A DNA stretch of 64,000 bases from Sphingomonas sp. NFR04 (GCF_900114095.1 NZ_FORV01000001.1:124001-188000); one strand, 5' to 3'; counted from the stretch's first letter, positions 42,607 through 52,111 are shown. Program-made: numbers and translations. Notes: generated by a model not told the origin, from the sequence alone.

Positions 42607-43371
42607 ATGGCGACACCCTCCTCCCGCACCCGCCGTCTCGCCTGGAAGCGCTGGGCGGCCGCCCTCGTCGCGCTGCTCGCCGCGATCGCCTTCGGGATCT
42701 ATTGGAGCGCCGGCTTCCTCGATCGCGATCCGGTCCACCTCTACGGCATGCCCGAGCGCCCCGGCACCGCCCCGGTCGCGGCGGTGTTCCTCTCGGGGGA
42801 CATGGGCATCCGCTACGGCATGGGTTCCTATGTGGTCGAGGCACTCGCCGGTGCCGGGGTGCCGGTCTATGCGGTGGCGAGCTCGACCGCCTTCGCGCGG
42901 CGCCAGACCCATGCCGAGGTGCTGGCGCTGCTGACCAACGCGATCCGGGAGGCGCGCCGCCGCTCGGGGGCGGCCAGGGTGATCGTCATCGGCCAGTCCT
43001 TCGGCGCCGACATGGCGCGGGTAGCCCTTGCGGCGCTCCCCCCGGCGCTTCGTGGCCAGATCGCCGCGCTGGTGCTCGTCGTGCCCGGCACCGATGCCTA
43101 TTTCCGCGCCGATCCGCTCGGCTTCGCCTATGTCGGCGCGCCCGATGCCGGTGCCGCCTCGGCGCGCGCGCTCGACTGGCTGCCGGTCACCTGCATCCGC
43201 GGCGAAGACGAGACCGACAGCCTGTGCCCCACGCTGCTCGCGCCGAACGTGCGCCGCATAACCCTGCCCGGCGGCCATTTCCTCCGCATGGACCACGACC
43301 TGCTGGTCCGCACCGTGTTCGCCGCGCTCGCCCCGGTGCTCGGTACCCATCTCGACGCGCCAGCATCATGA
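42607..43371 (+). CDS. acvB: AcvB/VirJ-family hydrolase
   Basis: 254 residues with an N-terminal membrane anchor (WAAALVALLAAIAFGIYW) and a VirJ alpha/beta-hydrolase domain facing the periplasm. GQSFGAD carries the nucleophile Ser131; LVLVVPGTDAYF, a downstream Asp region (CIRGEDETDSLC) and LPGGHFLRMDHD supply the remaining triad. In Agrobacterium the AcvB protein hydrolyses lysyl-phosphatidylglycerol made by LpiA/MprF. Here the next gene, 80 bases downstream, is exactly such an mprF, so this function is likely. Confidence 0.88.
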   Translation: MATPSSRTRRLAWKRWAAALVALLAAIAFGIYWSAGFLDRDPVHLYGMPERPGTAPVAAVFLSGDMGIRYGMGSYVVEALAGAGVPVYAVASSTAFARRQTHAEVLALLTNAIREARRRSGAARVIVIGQSFGADMARVALAALPPALRGQIAALVLVVPGTDAYFRADPLGFAYVGAPDAGAASARALDWLPVTCIRGEDETDSLCPTLLAPNVRRITLPGGHFLRMDHDLLVRTVFAALAPVLGTHLDAPAS

Positions 43372-43451
43372 TCGGGCGGTCGATTGCCCGGCGCGGGTGG
43401 CACGGATAAAGGCGGATCGGCGCACGGGAAAGGCGCCGTCGGGGGAGTTGG

Positions 43452-46043
43452 ATGCAGATCGCCGAAGCAGAGGCGCCGGAGGAAGAGACGTCGACCGTAA
43501 CCGGTCTTCGCGCCTGGCTCGCGCGGCATCGGCGACCGATGCTGATCCTCGTCACGCTGGCGCTCGCCGCGATCGGCTTCGAGGCGGTGCGGACGATCCT
43601 CGCCGAGGTGCATCTGCGCGACGTGCGCCGCGCGCTGCACCAGATCGAGCCCGTACGGCTGGCGGCGGCGCTGGGGCTGACTACCGCTTCCTATCTCGCG
43701 CTCACCCTCTACGACTGGTTTGCGGTGCGCGCGATCGGCGAGCGGCTGCCGTGGCGGACCGCGGCACTCGCCTCCTTCACCAGCTACACGATCAGCCATA
43801 ATCTCGGCCTGTCGCTGCTCACCGGGGGTACCGCGCGGCTGCGCGCCTATGGCGCGGCGGGGCTCGACTTCGCCGATGTCGCGCGGATCACGCTGATCGC
43901 CGGCGCCACCTTCTGGAGCGGGGTGTTCGCGGTGACTGCGGTCGCGCTACTCGCCGCGCCGCAGCCGCTCCTGCTGTTCGGCCAGACCGTGCCGCTGGCG
44001 CTGCTCCACGGCGCGGGGCTGGCCGTGCTGCTCGCCTTCGCCGCGTTGTTCGTGGCACGCGCCCGCGGGCTGGCCGAGCTCCGCCTCGGCACCGCGGGCC
44101 TGCCGCTGCCGCCGGTGCCGCTGATGGCGGCACAGATCGGCATTGCCGCGCTCGACCTCGCCTGCGCCTCTGGCGCGCTCTTCGTGCTGATCCCCCATGC
44201 CGATCCGGCGCTGATCGGCGGCTTCTACCTTGCCTATGCGCTCGCCATCGTCATCGCGCTGGTCACTCATGTGCCGGGCGGGATCGGCGTGTTCGAGGCG
44301 GTGATGCTTGCGCTGGTGCCGATCGGCCGCAGCGACCTGTTCGCGGCGCTGCTGCTCTACCGGCTGGTCTATTATCTCCTCCCGCTGCTGGTCGCCGGCG
44401 GGCTGCTGGTCGGCATCGAGGGACGGCGGCTGCGCCACCCGATCGCGGCGGGGCTGAGCGTCGCCCACCGTATCGGCCAGACGCTGGTGCCGCCGCTGCT
44501 GGCGCTGCTGGTGTTCGGCGGCGGGCTGGTGCTGCTCGTCTCGGGTGCGCTGCCACCCGCGCATGGCCGGATGCATCCGCTCCACGACATCCTGCCGCTG
44601 CCCTTCGTCGAAGGCTCGCACTTCGCCGCCAGCCTGGTCGGCACCGCGCTGCTGCTGATCGCCCCGGCGGTGCAGGCGCGGCTGAAGAGCGGCTTCTATG
44701 CCGCGCGGCTGCTGCTGGTGGCGGGCGCGGTGTTCTCGATCGCGAAGGGCATCGATGTCGAGGAAGCGACGGTGCTGCTGATCGTCGCCGGTCTCCTCCA
44801 ATATGCCCGCCCCGGCTTCTACCGCAGCGCCGGGATCGGCTCGGCGCCGGTCGCGCGCTGGTGGTGGGCGGCGGCGCTGATCGCGCTGCTGCTCAGCGCC
44901 TGGGCCGGCTTCTTCGCCTACAAGCGCGTGCCGTACAGCGACGATCTGTGGTGGGATTTCGCCTGGCGCGGCAATGCCCCCCGCTTCCTCCGCGCGACGC
45001 TGGGCGCGACGATGCTGCTGGTCGGCTGGGCCTTCTGGCGGCTGATGTCCGCAGCACCCCGGGTGCGCGAGCATCAGGCGCTCGGCCCCGAGGTCGCGAC
45101 GCGCGCACTCGCCGCCACCAGCCGCGCCGACGCGATGCTGGCCTATACCGGCGACAAGGACTTCCTCGTCTCCACCTCGGGCGACGCCTTCCTGATGTAC
45201 CGCGTGCAGGGCCGCACCTGGATCGTGATGGGCGACCCCGTCGGCCCGGAAGAGGCCTGGTCCGAGCTGATCTGGGAGATCCGCCGCCGCTGCGACGCCG
45301 CGCGCGGCCGGCTCTGCCTGTTTCAGGTCAGCGCGGCGATGCTGCCGCTGGTCGTGGAGCTCGGCCTCCAGCCGCTCAAATATGGCGAGGAGGCGGTGGT
45401 CGATCTCCGCCAAGGCTATGACCTCAAGGGCGGCCAGTTCAAGTCACTGCGCTATTCGGTGAAGCGCGCGACCAGCGAAGGGCTGGTGTTCGAGGTGATC
45501 CCCGCGGCGCAGATCCCGGAGGTGCTTCCGGACCTCCAGCGCGTCTCCGATGCGTGGCTGGCGGACAAGACCGGCGCCGAGAAGCGCTTCAGCCTCGGTC
45601 GCTTCGACCCCGACTATCTGTCCCACTTCGATTGCGCGGTGCTGCGGCTGGCGGGCGAGATCGTCGCCTTCGCCAATCTGTGGGAGACGCCCAACCGCGA
45701 GGAAATCTCGGTCGACCTGATGCGGCACCGGCCGGACACGCCCTATGGCGCGATGGACCTGCTGTTCGTGCGGCTGCTGCAATATGGCGCGGCGCAGGGC
45801 TTTCAGCGCTTCAACCTGGGCATGGCGCCGCTCTCCGGCCTCAAACCCGGCCCGCTCGCGCCGATCTGGTCGCGGCTCGGCGCGGCGGTCTATGGCCATG
45901 GCGAGCGGATCTATGGCTTTTCCGGGCTGCGGTCGTTCAAGCAGAAGTTCGGCCCCAGCTGGGTGCCGCGCTATATCGGCACCACGCCGGGCGTGTCCGT
46001 CCCAAGGGCATTGATCGACGCGGCGGTGCTGATCGGCGGATAA
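43452..46043 (+). CDS. mprF: Phosphatidylglycerol lysyltransferase MprF/LpiA (synthase plus flippase)
   Basis: 863 residues. The N-terminal 500 or so residues form a multi-helix membrane flippase domain (12-14 segments; FTSYTISHNLGLSLLTGGTARLRAYGAAGL is the family signature). The C-terminal 330 residues are the LPG_synthase_C GNAT-like domain that transfers lysine from Lys-tRNA to phosphatidylglycerol (DAFLMYRVQGRTWIVMGDPVG; RFSLGRFDPDYLSHFDCAVLR; KFGPSWVPRYIGT at the end). It makes positively charged lipid that protects against cationic peptides and acid. SD GGGGAG before ATG 43452. Downstream of acvB. Confidence 0.95.
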   Translation: MQIAEAEAPEEETSTVTGLRAWLARHRRPMLILVTLALAAIGFEAVRTILAEVHLRDVRRALHQIEPVRLAAALGLTTASYLALTLYDWFAVRAIGERLPWRTAALASFTSYTISHNLGLSLLTGGTARLRAYGAAGLDFADVARITLIAGATFWSGVFAVTAVALLAAPQPLLLFGQTVPLALLHGAGLAVLLAFAALFVARARGLAELRLGTAGLPLPPVPLMAAQIGIAALDLACASGALFVLIPHADPALIGGFYLAYALAIVIALVTHVPGGIGVFEAVMLALVPIGRSDLFAALLLYRLVYYLLPLLVAGGLLVGIEGRRLRHPIAAGLSVAHRIGQTLVPPLLALLVFGGGLVLLVSGALPPAHGRMHPLHDILPLPFVEGSHFAASLVGTALLLIAPAVQARLKSGFYAARLLLVAGAVFSIAKGIDVEEATVLLIVAGLLQYARPGFYRSAGIGSAPVARWWWAAALIALLLSAWAGFFAYKRVPYSDDLWWDFAWRGNAPRFLRATLGATMLLVGWAFWRLMSAAPRVREHQALGPEVATRALAATSRADAMLAYTGDKDFLVSTSGDAFLMYRVQGRTWIVMGDPVGPEEAWSELIWEIRRRCDAARGRLCLFQVSAAMLPLVVELGLQPLKYGEEAVVDLRQGYDLKGGQFKSLRYSVKRATSEGLVFEVIPAAQIPEVLPDLQRVSDAWLADKTGAEKRFSLGRFDPDYLSHFDCAVLRLAGEIVAFANLWETPNREEISVDLMRHRPDTPYGAMDLLFVRLLQYGAAQGFQRFNLGMAPLSGLKPGPLAPIWSRLGAAVYGHGERIYGFSGLRSFKQKFGPSWVPRYIGTTPGVSVPRALIDAAVLIGG

Positions 46044-46102
46044 TGGTCTTGGGTTCTCCGGCCGCGACCCCACATGCTGCGGCGCATTCAAGGGAGACAC
46101 GC

Positions 46103-46972
46103 ATGGACCTCGCATTTCTCGGGCTCGGACAGATGGGCATCGGCATGGCCGGCGCGCTGCTCGATGCCGGGCATACGCTCACCGTCTGGAACCGCTCGCC
46201 CGACAAGGCCGCATCGCTCACCGAACGCGGCGCCCGCCTCGCCCGCACGCCGCGTGAGGCCGCCGACGGCGCCCAGGCCGTGCTGACCATGGTGGCGGAC
46301 GATGCCGCGCTGGAAGCGATCCTCGACGGCGAGGACGGCGTGCTCGCCGGCATGGCACCGGGCGCGCTGCATCTCTCGCACAGCACCATCGCGATCGCCA
46401 CCGCCGACAAGCTGGCGGAGCGCCATGCGGAGGCCGGGCACCACTTCGTCTCGGCACCGGTTTTCGGCCGCCCGCCCGTCGCCGCGCAGGGCAAGCTCGC
46501 CATCGTCGCCGCCGGCGCGCCCGAGGCGATGGAGGCCGCCGCGCCGATCCTCGAGGCGCTCGGCCGCGTCACCTTCCCGATGGGCGACAAGCCCTCGGCG
46601 GCGAACCTGGTGAAGCTCGCGGGCAATTTCATGATCATGGCGACCGTCGAGGCCTATGGCGAGGCGATGTCGCTCGGCGAGAAGGGCGGCGTCGCCCGCG
46701 AGAAGATGCTCGAGGTGTTCTCGGGCACCATCTTCGACGGCGCGATCCACAAGGTCTATGGCCCGCCGATCGCCGAGCGCCGCCACCGCCCGGCGGGCTT
46801 CGCCGCGCCGCTGGGCCTCAAGGACATGCGCCTCGCGGGGGAAGCCGCCGATGCGGTGGGCGCGAAGCTGCCGCTGCTCGACCTGGTCCGTGCGCACCTC
46901 ACCGAGACCGTGAAGACCGAAGGCAGCGACGTCGACGTGACCGCGCTGGCCGAGACCATCGCCAAGCTGTGA
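46103..46972 (+). CDS. NAD(P)-dependent oxidoreductase, 3-hydroxyisobutyrate dehydrogenase family
   Basis: 289 residues from ATG 46103, with AGGGAG six bases upstream. N-terminal Rossmann fold (FLGLGQMGIGMAGALLDAGHTLTVWNRSPDK), substrate loop (VSAPVFGRPPVAAQGKLAIVAAG) and the catalytic Lys in NLVKLAGNFMIMATVEAYGEAM. The family includes 3-hydroxyisobutyrate dehydrogenase, tartronate semialdehyde reductase and imine reductase-like enzymes; the substrate is uncertain. A frame running through from mprF is a shadow. Confidence 0.88.
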   Translation: MDLAFLGLGQMGIGMAGALLDAGHTLTVWNRSPDKAASLTERGARLARTPREAADGAQAVLTMVADDAALEAILDGEDGVLAGMAPGALHLSHSTIAIATADKLAERHAEAGHHFVSAPVFGRPPVAAQGKLAIVAAGAPEAMEAAAPILEALGRVTFPMGDKPSAANLVKLAGNFMIMATVEAYGEAMSLGEKGGVAREKMLEVFSGTIFDGAIHKVYGPPIAERRHRPAGFAAPLGLKDMRLAGEAADAVGAKLPLLDLVRAHLTETVKTEGSDVDVTALAETIAKL

Positions 46973-46981
46973 GCCTGCGCT

Positions 46982-47003
46982 CCCCTCCCGCTGGCGGGAG
47001 GGG
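46982..47003 (+). terminator. Hairpin after the 3-hydroxyisobutyrate dehydrogenase-like gene
   Basis: A perfect nine-pair stem (cccctcccg / cgggagggg) and a CTGG loop, nine bases after the stop codon. No T-run follows, so it is a weak terminator or an isolated arm of the CCCCTCCC repeat family. Confidence 0.5.
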
Positions 47004-47045
47004 AACTGCGGTCGCGGTGATGGGCAGCGCCGCCTCTGGACCGTC

Positions 47046-47140
47046 GTCATTCCCCGCGAAGGCGGAATCCATTGCCCTCGACGCTGGGGGAAGGAACCGC
47101 GACTTCAGCGCCAATGGATCCCCGCCTTCGCGGGGATGAC
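47046..47140. repeat. 95-bp REPIN-like palindromic repeat, copy R3
   Basis: Starts gtcattccccgcgaaggcgg and ends cccgccttcgcggggatgac. Its core is the reverse complement of that in R1 and R4, so it lies in the opposite orientation. It fills the gap before the DUF6356 gene. Confidence 0.85.
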
Positions 47141-47242
47141 GTGGTAGTGAGGTACAGCCGCGTCCTCCCTCTCGCACCAGAAGACGTGGAATCGGGACGG
47201 GACGCCCTTCCCCCCTGCCCCGATCCCGCGTACATTTCCCAT

Positions 47243-47509
47243 ATGATCACTCGGCTTTTCCTCGCCCATCCGCGCAGCGTCGGCGAAAGCTACGGCGAGC
47301 ATGCCGCCACCGCGGCCAGGTTCGGCGCGACGATGATGGTGGGTGGCGCCGCCTGCATCGTCCATGCGGTGCTGCCCTTCCTGTTCGTGCGGACGGCGAG
47401 CGACTCGGTGAAGCGGCTCTACGCCCAGATGAAGGCGCGCCAGCCCGCCTTTGCCGAGCAGCAGCCCGCCTTCCGCCAGCCCGAGTGGCAGCTCGACTAC
47501 GAAATCTGA
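47243..47509 (+). CDS. DUF6356 family protein
   Basis: 88 residues from ATG 47243 (MITRLFLAHPRSVGESYGEH). One membrane segment around residues 28-48 (ATMMVGGAACIVHAVLPFLF) is followed by SDSVKRLYAQMKARQPAF. This is the pattern of the DUF6356 family of sphingomonads, of unknown function. 25 bases separate it from the flavoprotein downstream. Confidence 0.8.
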   Translation: MITRLFLAHPRSVGESYGEHAATAARFGATMMVGGAACIVHAVLPFLFVRTASDSVKRLYAQMKARQPAFAEQQPAFRQPEWQLDYEI

Positions 47510-47534
47510 CGCCGGCATCGGGGGAGCCGCAACC

Positions 47535-48884
47535 ATGATCGAACACGTCGCCATCATCGGCGCGGGCTTTTCGGGCACGCTCCAGGCGATCAACCTCATC
47601 CGCCACGAAGGCCCGCGCGCCACGCTGATCGAGCGCGCGCCGGTGGCGGGCACCGGGCTCGCCTATGGCGCGGCGCACCCGTCGCACCTGCTCAACGTGC
47701 GCGCTGCGAACATGAGCGCCTTTCCCGACGATCCGGGGCACCTTGTCCGCTGGCTGGAAGCGCGCGGCGTGGAGAATGCCGCCGCCAGCTTCGTGCCGCG
47801 CCGCGTCTATGGCGAGTATCTCCGCGAAATGCTGGAGCAGGCGCTGGCTCGCTATCCCGATCGCCTGCGCCTCGTTCGCGGCGAAGTGGCGGACGTGACC
47901 TTCGACGCCGACGGCGCGACGCTCCAGCTGTCCGACGGCACGCTGCGCGCCGATGCCGCGGTGCTCGCGGTCGGCAACCTGCCGCCGCACGATCCGCCGG
48001 GGCTCGATCCCGCAACGCTCTCGGCCGAACGCTACAAGGGCGATCCTTGGGACCCGAGCGTCCCCGAAGGTCTGTCGGGCGACGATACGGTGCTGGTGAT
48101 CGGCACCGGCCTCACCATGGTCGACGTCGCGTTGCTGCTGGAGGCGCGCGGGTTCGGCGGCAAGATCGTCGCGGTGTCGCGCCGCGGCCTGCTCCCCCGC
48201 CCCCATGGTCCGGGGCAGGACTGGGACAAGATCCGCGAACGCACCCGCACCAAGGCATCCGAACTGGTCCGTACCGTGCGCGACCGCGCCGAGCAGGTCG
48301 GCTGGCGCAACGCGGTCGACGAACTCCGCCCCTTCACCCAGCCGATGTGGGCCAATGCCAGCGAGGACGAGCGCGCGCGCTTCCTCCGCCACCTGCGCCC
48401 CTGGTGGGACGTCCACCGCCACCGGCTCGCGCCCGAGGTCCATTCCCGGCTCCAGGCGCTGATCGACCGCGGCCAGCTGGAAGTGCGCGCCGCCAAGACA
48501 TTAGGCTTCGTCGAAGGGCCGGACGGCATTGCCGTCACGCTGCGCCCGCGCGGCCAGGATGCGTCCGAGACGATCCTCGCCCAGCGCATCGTCAACTGCA
48601 CCGGCCCGCTCGGCGACCTCGCACGGTCGCGCGAGCCGCTGCTCCAGCGGCTCGCCGCGCGCGGGGTGATCCGTCCCGACCCGGCGCATATCGGCATCGA
48701 CGTCGACAACCAGGGCCAGACCATCGCCGCCGATGGCCGCGCCAACGCGACTCTTTACGCGCTCGGCCCGATGACCCGTGGCGCCTTCTGGGAGATCGTC
48801 GCGGTGCCCGACATCCGGACCCAGACCTGGGCCGTCGCCCGCCGCCTCTCCAACGCCCATTGGGTCGGCGGCGAGGGTTTGTAG
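47535..48884 (+). CDS. FAD/NAD(P)-binding oxidoreductase
   Basis: 449 residues from ATG 47535, SD GGGGAG. The N-terminal dinucleotide-binding motif is IIGAGFSGTLQAINLIR, then APVAGTGLAYGAAHPSHLLNVRAANMSAFPDDP, typical of the NAD_binding_9/HpyO-like group; a second Rossmann motif is VLVIGTGLTMVDVALLLEARGF. Near the end, IGIDVDNQGQTIAADG and LYALGPMTRGAFWEI bind FAD. The substrate is unknown. Members of this group often accompany secondary-metabolite or siderophore-like pathways, but nothing nearby points to one. Confidence 0.85.
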   Translation: MIEHVAIIGAGFSGTLQAINLIRHEGPRATLIERAPVAGTGLAYGAAHPSHLLNVRAANMSAFPDDPGHLVRWLEARGVENAAASFVPRRVYGEYLREMLEQALARYPDRLRLVRGEVADVTFDADGATLQLSDGTLRADAAVLAVGNLPPHDPPGLDPATLSAERYKGDPWDPSVPEGLSGDDTVLVIGTGLTMVDVALLLEARGFGGKIVAVSRRGLLPRPHGPGQDWDKIRERTRTKASELVRTVRDRAEQVGWRNAVDELRPFTQPMWANASEDERARFLRHLRPWWDVHRHRLAPEVHSRLQALIDRGQLEVRAAKTLGFVEGPDGIAVTLRPRGQDASETILAQRIVNCTGPLGDLARSREPLLQRLAARGVIRPDPAHIGIDVDNQGQTIAADGRANATLYALGPMTRGAFWEIVAVPDIRTQTWAVARRLSNAHWVGGEGL

Positions 48885-48898
48885 CGAACTGGTAACAT

Positions 48899-48928
48899 TT
48901 GACACTAAATCGGAAGTTGGGGTATCAG
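48899..48928 (+). promoter_or_regulatory. Sigma-70-type promoter of hppD
   Basis: TTGACA at 48899-48904, an 18-base spacer, then TATCAG at 48923-48928. The predicted transcription start is at or next to the ATG at 48936, so the hppD mRNA may be leaderless. Confidence 0.5.
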
Positions 48929-48935
48929 GTCCGCC

Positions 48936-49976
48936 ATGACCGATACCGCCAATCCGCTCGGCCTCAACGGCTTCGAGTTCGTCGAGTTCACCTCGCCCGA
49001 TCCGGACGCGATGGCGCGCCAGTTCGAGCAGCTGGGCTTCGTCCCCACCCATCGCCATCCGCGCAAGAACATCACGCGCTACAAGCAGGGCCGCATCAAC
49101 CTGATGCTCAACCGCGACGATGCCGGCCGCGTCGCCGCCTTCCGCGGCGAGCACGGCCCCTCGGCGAGTGCGATGGCGTTTCGGGTGTCGGACCCGAAAA
49201 AGGCGATGGAATGGGCGCTCGCCCATGGCGGCAAGCCCACCGATGAGGACGATACCGTCATCCAGGGCATCGGCGGCTCCTATCTCTATTTCATCCAGGA
49301 CGAGACCGACCTCTATGCCGACTGGGCCGAGTTCCCCGGCTGGCGGCAGGCGGAGGCGGAGAACAGCGTCGGGCTCGACCTGCTCGACCACCTCACCCAC
49401 AATGTCCGCCGCGGCCAGATGCGGGTGTGGAGCGAGTTCTACCGCACGCTCTTCGGCTTCGAGGAGCAGAAGTATTTCGACATCAAGGGCAAGGCCACCG
49501 GCCTGTTCAGCCAGGCGATGATCGCGCCCGACAAGGCGATCCGCATTCCGCTCAACGAGAGCCAGGACGACGCCAGCCAGATCGAGGAGTTCCTCCGCGA
49601 ATATAATGGCGAGGGCATCCAGCACCTCGCGCTGACCACCGACGACATCTACGACACCGTCGAGCGCCTGCGTGCCCGCGGCGTGCGGCTGCAGGACACG
49701 ATCGAGACCTATTACGAGCTGATCGACAAGCGCGTGCCCGGGCACGGCGAGGATGTCGAGCGGCTGCGCAAGAACCGCATCCTGCTCGACGGTTCGGTGG
49801 AGAACAACGAGGGCATCCTGCTCCAGATCTTCACCGAGACGATGTTCGGCCCGATCTTCTTCGAGATCATCCAGCGCAAGGGCAATGAGGGCTTCGGCAA
49901 CGGCAATTTCCAGGCGCTGTTCGAGAGCATCGAGCTCGACCAGATCCGCCGCGGCGTGATCAAGGTCGACGCCTGA
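48936..49976 (+). CDS. hppD: 4-Hydroxyphenylpyruvate dioxygenase
   Basis: Converts 4-hydroxyphenylpyruvate to homogentisate in tyrosine breakdown. 346 residues in two vicinal-oxygen-chelate halves. Fe(II) ligands: His in LDHLTHNVRRGQM, His in GIQHLALTTDDIY, and Glu in PIFFEIIQRKG; GNGNFQALFESIELDQ near the C-terminus is the gate helix. All catalytic residues are present. hmgA, the next enzyme, follows after an R4 repeat. Start ATG 48936 has little SD, but a promoter sits just upstream. Confidence 0.97.
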   Translation: MTDTANPLGLNGFEFVEFTSPDPDAMARQFEQLGFVPTHRHPRKNITRYKQGRINLMLNRDDAGRVAAFRGEHGPSASAMAFRVSDPKKAMEWALAHGGKPTDEDDTVIQGIGGSYLYFIQDETDLYADWAEFPGWRQAEAENSVGLDLLDHLTHNVRRGQMRVWSEFYRTLFGFEEQKYFDIKGKATGLFSQAMIAPDKAIRIPLNESQDDASQIEEFLREYNGEGIQHLALTTDDIYDTVERLRARGVRLQDTIETYYELIDKRVPGHGEDVERLRKNRILLDGSVENNEGILLQIFTETMFGPIFFEIIQRKGNEGFGNGNFQALFESIELDQIRRGVIKVDA

Positions 49977-50082
49977 CCCGTTCGGAGAGGGAGAGAGCCG
50001 GGGGTGCCGCCGCAGGAACGATGGCATACCCCGGCCCCACTCCGGCGCCCCGGGGAGCGCCGCCGCCAACACCACACCCACC

Positions 50083-50177
50083 GTCATCCCCGCGAAGGCT
50101 GGGATCCAATGGCGCTGAAGCTGCGGTTCCTGCCCCGAGCATCCTGGCAAATGGATTCCCGCCTTCGCGGGAATGAC
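50083..50177. repeat. 95-bp REPIN-like palindromic repeat, copy R4
   Basis: Starts gtcatccccgcgaaggctgg and ends cccgccttcgcgggaatgac, same orientation as R1. It lies in the gap between hppD and hmgA. Confidence 0.85.
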
Positions 50178-50251
50178 GAAGGTGGACGCGGCATCGTAAT
50201 GCAGGTTTGATCGCGTTTCCTCGGGAGAGGCGTGTTGGAGAGGACTGGACC

Positions 50252-51529
50252 GTGACCACCTATTTTCCCGGCTTCGGCAACCATGTCTCCACCGAGGCGG
50301 TCCCCGGTGCCTTGCCGATCGGCCGCAACAGTCCGCAGCGGCCGCCTTATGGCCTCTACGCCGAGCAGCTCTCCGGCACCGCCTTCACCGCGCCGCGCGC
50401 CGAGAACCGCCGCAGCTGGCTGTACCGCCTGCGCCCCAGCGCCGAGCATCCGCCCTACCGGCCTTATGACGGTGCGCCGCGCTTCTGGCCGCACACCCCG
50501 CTGAAGCCGCTCGCCCCGAACCGCCTCCGCTGGGACCCGATCCCCGCTCCCGCCGCGCCGGTCGACTGGATCGACGGCATGGAGACGATGCTGGCGACCC
50601 GCGACCCCGCCGATCTGGAAGGCGTGGTCGTCCACCGCTACGCCGCCAACCGCGACATGGACGCGCGGGCCTTCGTCAATGCGGACGGCGAGCTGCTGTT
50701 CATCCCCCAGGCCGGGGCGCTGGCGCTGCTGACCGAGCTCGGCCGGATCGACATCGCCCCCGGGCAGATCGCGGTGATCCCCCGCGGCGTCCGCTTCCGT
50801 GTGCTGCTGCCAGAGGGCAGCGCCGCCGGCTATGTCGCCGAGAACTACGGCGCACCCTTCCGCCTGCCCGATCTTGGGCCGATCGGCGCCAACGGCCTTG
50901 CCAACCCGCGCGATTTCGAGACTCCCGCCGCCTGGTTCGAGGATCGAGACACGGCGTTCCAGCTTGTGCAGAAGTCGTTGGCAAGTCTGTGGATAACCTC
51001 GCTGCCCCACAGCCCGCTCGACGTGGTGGCATGGCACGGCAACCTCGCCCCCTATCGCTACGATCTCGCCCGGTTCAACGCGATGAACACGGTCAGCTTC
51101 GACCATCCCGATCCCTCGATCTTCACCGTCCTCACCTCGCCCAGCACCGTCGCGGGTCGGGCGAATGCGGATTTCGTGATCTTCCCGCCGCGCTGGATGG
51201 TGGCGGAAGACACGTTCCGCCCGCCCTGGTTCCACCGCAACGTGATGAGCGAGGCGATGGGGCTGATCAACGGCGCCTATGACGCCAAGGCAGAGGGCTT
51301 CGCGCCGGGCGGCCTGTCGCTCCACAACCTGATGGCTGGCCATGGCCCCGACGTCGCCAGCTGGCACGGCGCCACGAACGCGGACCTCAAGCCGCACAAG
51401 ATCGAGGGCACCATGGCGTTCATGGTCGAGACCTGCTGGCCCTATCGCCCGACCGAGCATGCGCTGGCCCACGCCCAGCCGGACTATGACGCGGTGTGGG
51501 AGGGCTTTCCCAAGGCGCAGCTGCCGTGA
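50252..51529 (+). CDS. hmgA: Homogentisate 1,2-dioxygenase
   Basis: Opens the ring of homogentisate to maleylacetoacetate. 425 residues from GTG 50252, with GGAGAGG eight bases upstream. The family start [26 protein letters not shown] is present; Fe ligands fall in [14 protein letters not shown] (His, Glu) and [10 protein letters not shown] (His). Complete and typical. The next enzymes, maleylacetoacetate isomerase and fumarylacetoacetase, are not in the window. Confidence 0.97.
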   Translation: MTTYFPGFGNHVSTEAVPGALPIGRNSPQRPPYGLYAEQLSGTAFTAPRAENRRSWLYRLRPSAEHPPYRPYDGAPRFWPHTPLKPLAPNRLRWDPIPAPAAPVDWIDGMETMLATRDPADLEGVVVHRYAANRDMDARAFVNADGELLFIPQAGALALLTELGRIDIAPGQIAVIPRGVRFRVLLPEGSAAGYVAENYGAPFRLPDLGPIGANGLANPRDFETPAAWFEDRDTAFQLVQKSLASLWITSLPHSPLDVVAWHGNLAPYRYDLARFNAMNTVSFDHPDPSIFTVLTSPSTVAGRANADFVIFPPRWMVAEDTFRPPWFHRNVMSEAMGLINGAYDAKAEGFAPGGLSLHNLMAGHGPDVASWHGATNADLKPHKIEGTMAFMVETCWPYRPTEHALAHAQPDYDAVWEGFPKAQLP

Positions 51530-51595
51530 GGCATACCGGCGTCGCATGGCAGCAGCATTGGGATCAAAGGAAGGGCCACGCCTTCACAAAATACC

Positions 51596-51690
51596 GTCAT
51601 TCCCGCGAAGGCGGGAATCCATTGCCCTCGACGCTGGGGGAAAGAACCGACGATGCAGCGCCAATGGATCCCCGCCTTCGCGGGGATGAC
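51596..51690. repeat. 95-bp REPIN-like palindromic repeat, copy R5
   Basis: Starts gtcattcccgcgaaggcggg and ends cccgccttcgcggggatgac, oriented like R3. It fills the gap between hmgA and the Rieske gene. Confidence 0.85.
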
Positions 51691-51742
51691 GAACGGCGTG
51701 TTTCGCAGGTGGCAGCGCTCCGCGTCCTCTGTAGGATCTGAA

Positions 51743-52111
51743 GTGGACCGCCTCACTGCCACCCCCGCCGGCGTGACGCTCGGCCCGCTGGACCTGATCC
51801 CCGACGGCGCCGCCCGCAACTTCGTGCTGGAGATGCGCGCCGGCCGCTTCCACGGCTTCGTCGTCCGCCGCGGTACCCGCGTCTATGGCTATGTCGATCG
51901 CTGCGCGCACATGCCGGTGCCGCTGACCCAGCAGCTCGACGCCTATCTCACCCCCGATGCCACCCATATCCAGTGCAGCTGGCACGGCGCGCTCTACACC
52001 GTGGAGGAGGGCCGCTGCGTCGGCGGCCCTTGCGTCGGCGCGCGACTGCTTCCATGGCCCGTAACAACAATCGACGGCATGATCGTGACCGTTGGAGAGG
52101 AACAAGCATGA
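51743..52111 (+). CDS. Single-domain Rieske [2Fe-2S] protein
   Basis: About 122 residues from GTG 51743, with AGGA six bases upstream. The two Rieske half-motifs are CAH in [12 protein letters not shown] and CSWH in [10 protein letters not shown], so the cluster can form. No transmembrane anchor or oxygenase domain: a ferredoxin-like electron carrier. The stop overlaps the ivd start by four bases, so it is translated with the acyl-CoA dehydrogenase; it might pass electrons in an associated oxidation, but the partner is not known. Confidence 0.85.
   Translation: MDRLTATPAGVTLGPLDLIPDGAARNFVLEMRAGRFHGFVVRRGTRVYGYVDRCAHMPVPLTQQLDAYLTPDATHIQCSWHGALYTVEEGRCVGGPCVGARLLPWPVTTIDGMIVTVGEEQA

Noticed and set aside
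45554..46102. Fusion of mprF and the 3-hydroxyisobutyrate dehydrogenase-like gene
   Set aside because: The open frame upstream of 46103 is out of frame with mprF; a clear SD and ATG mark the dehydrogenase start.
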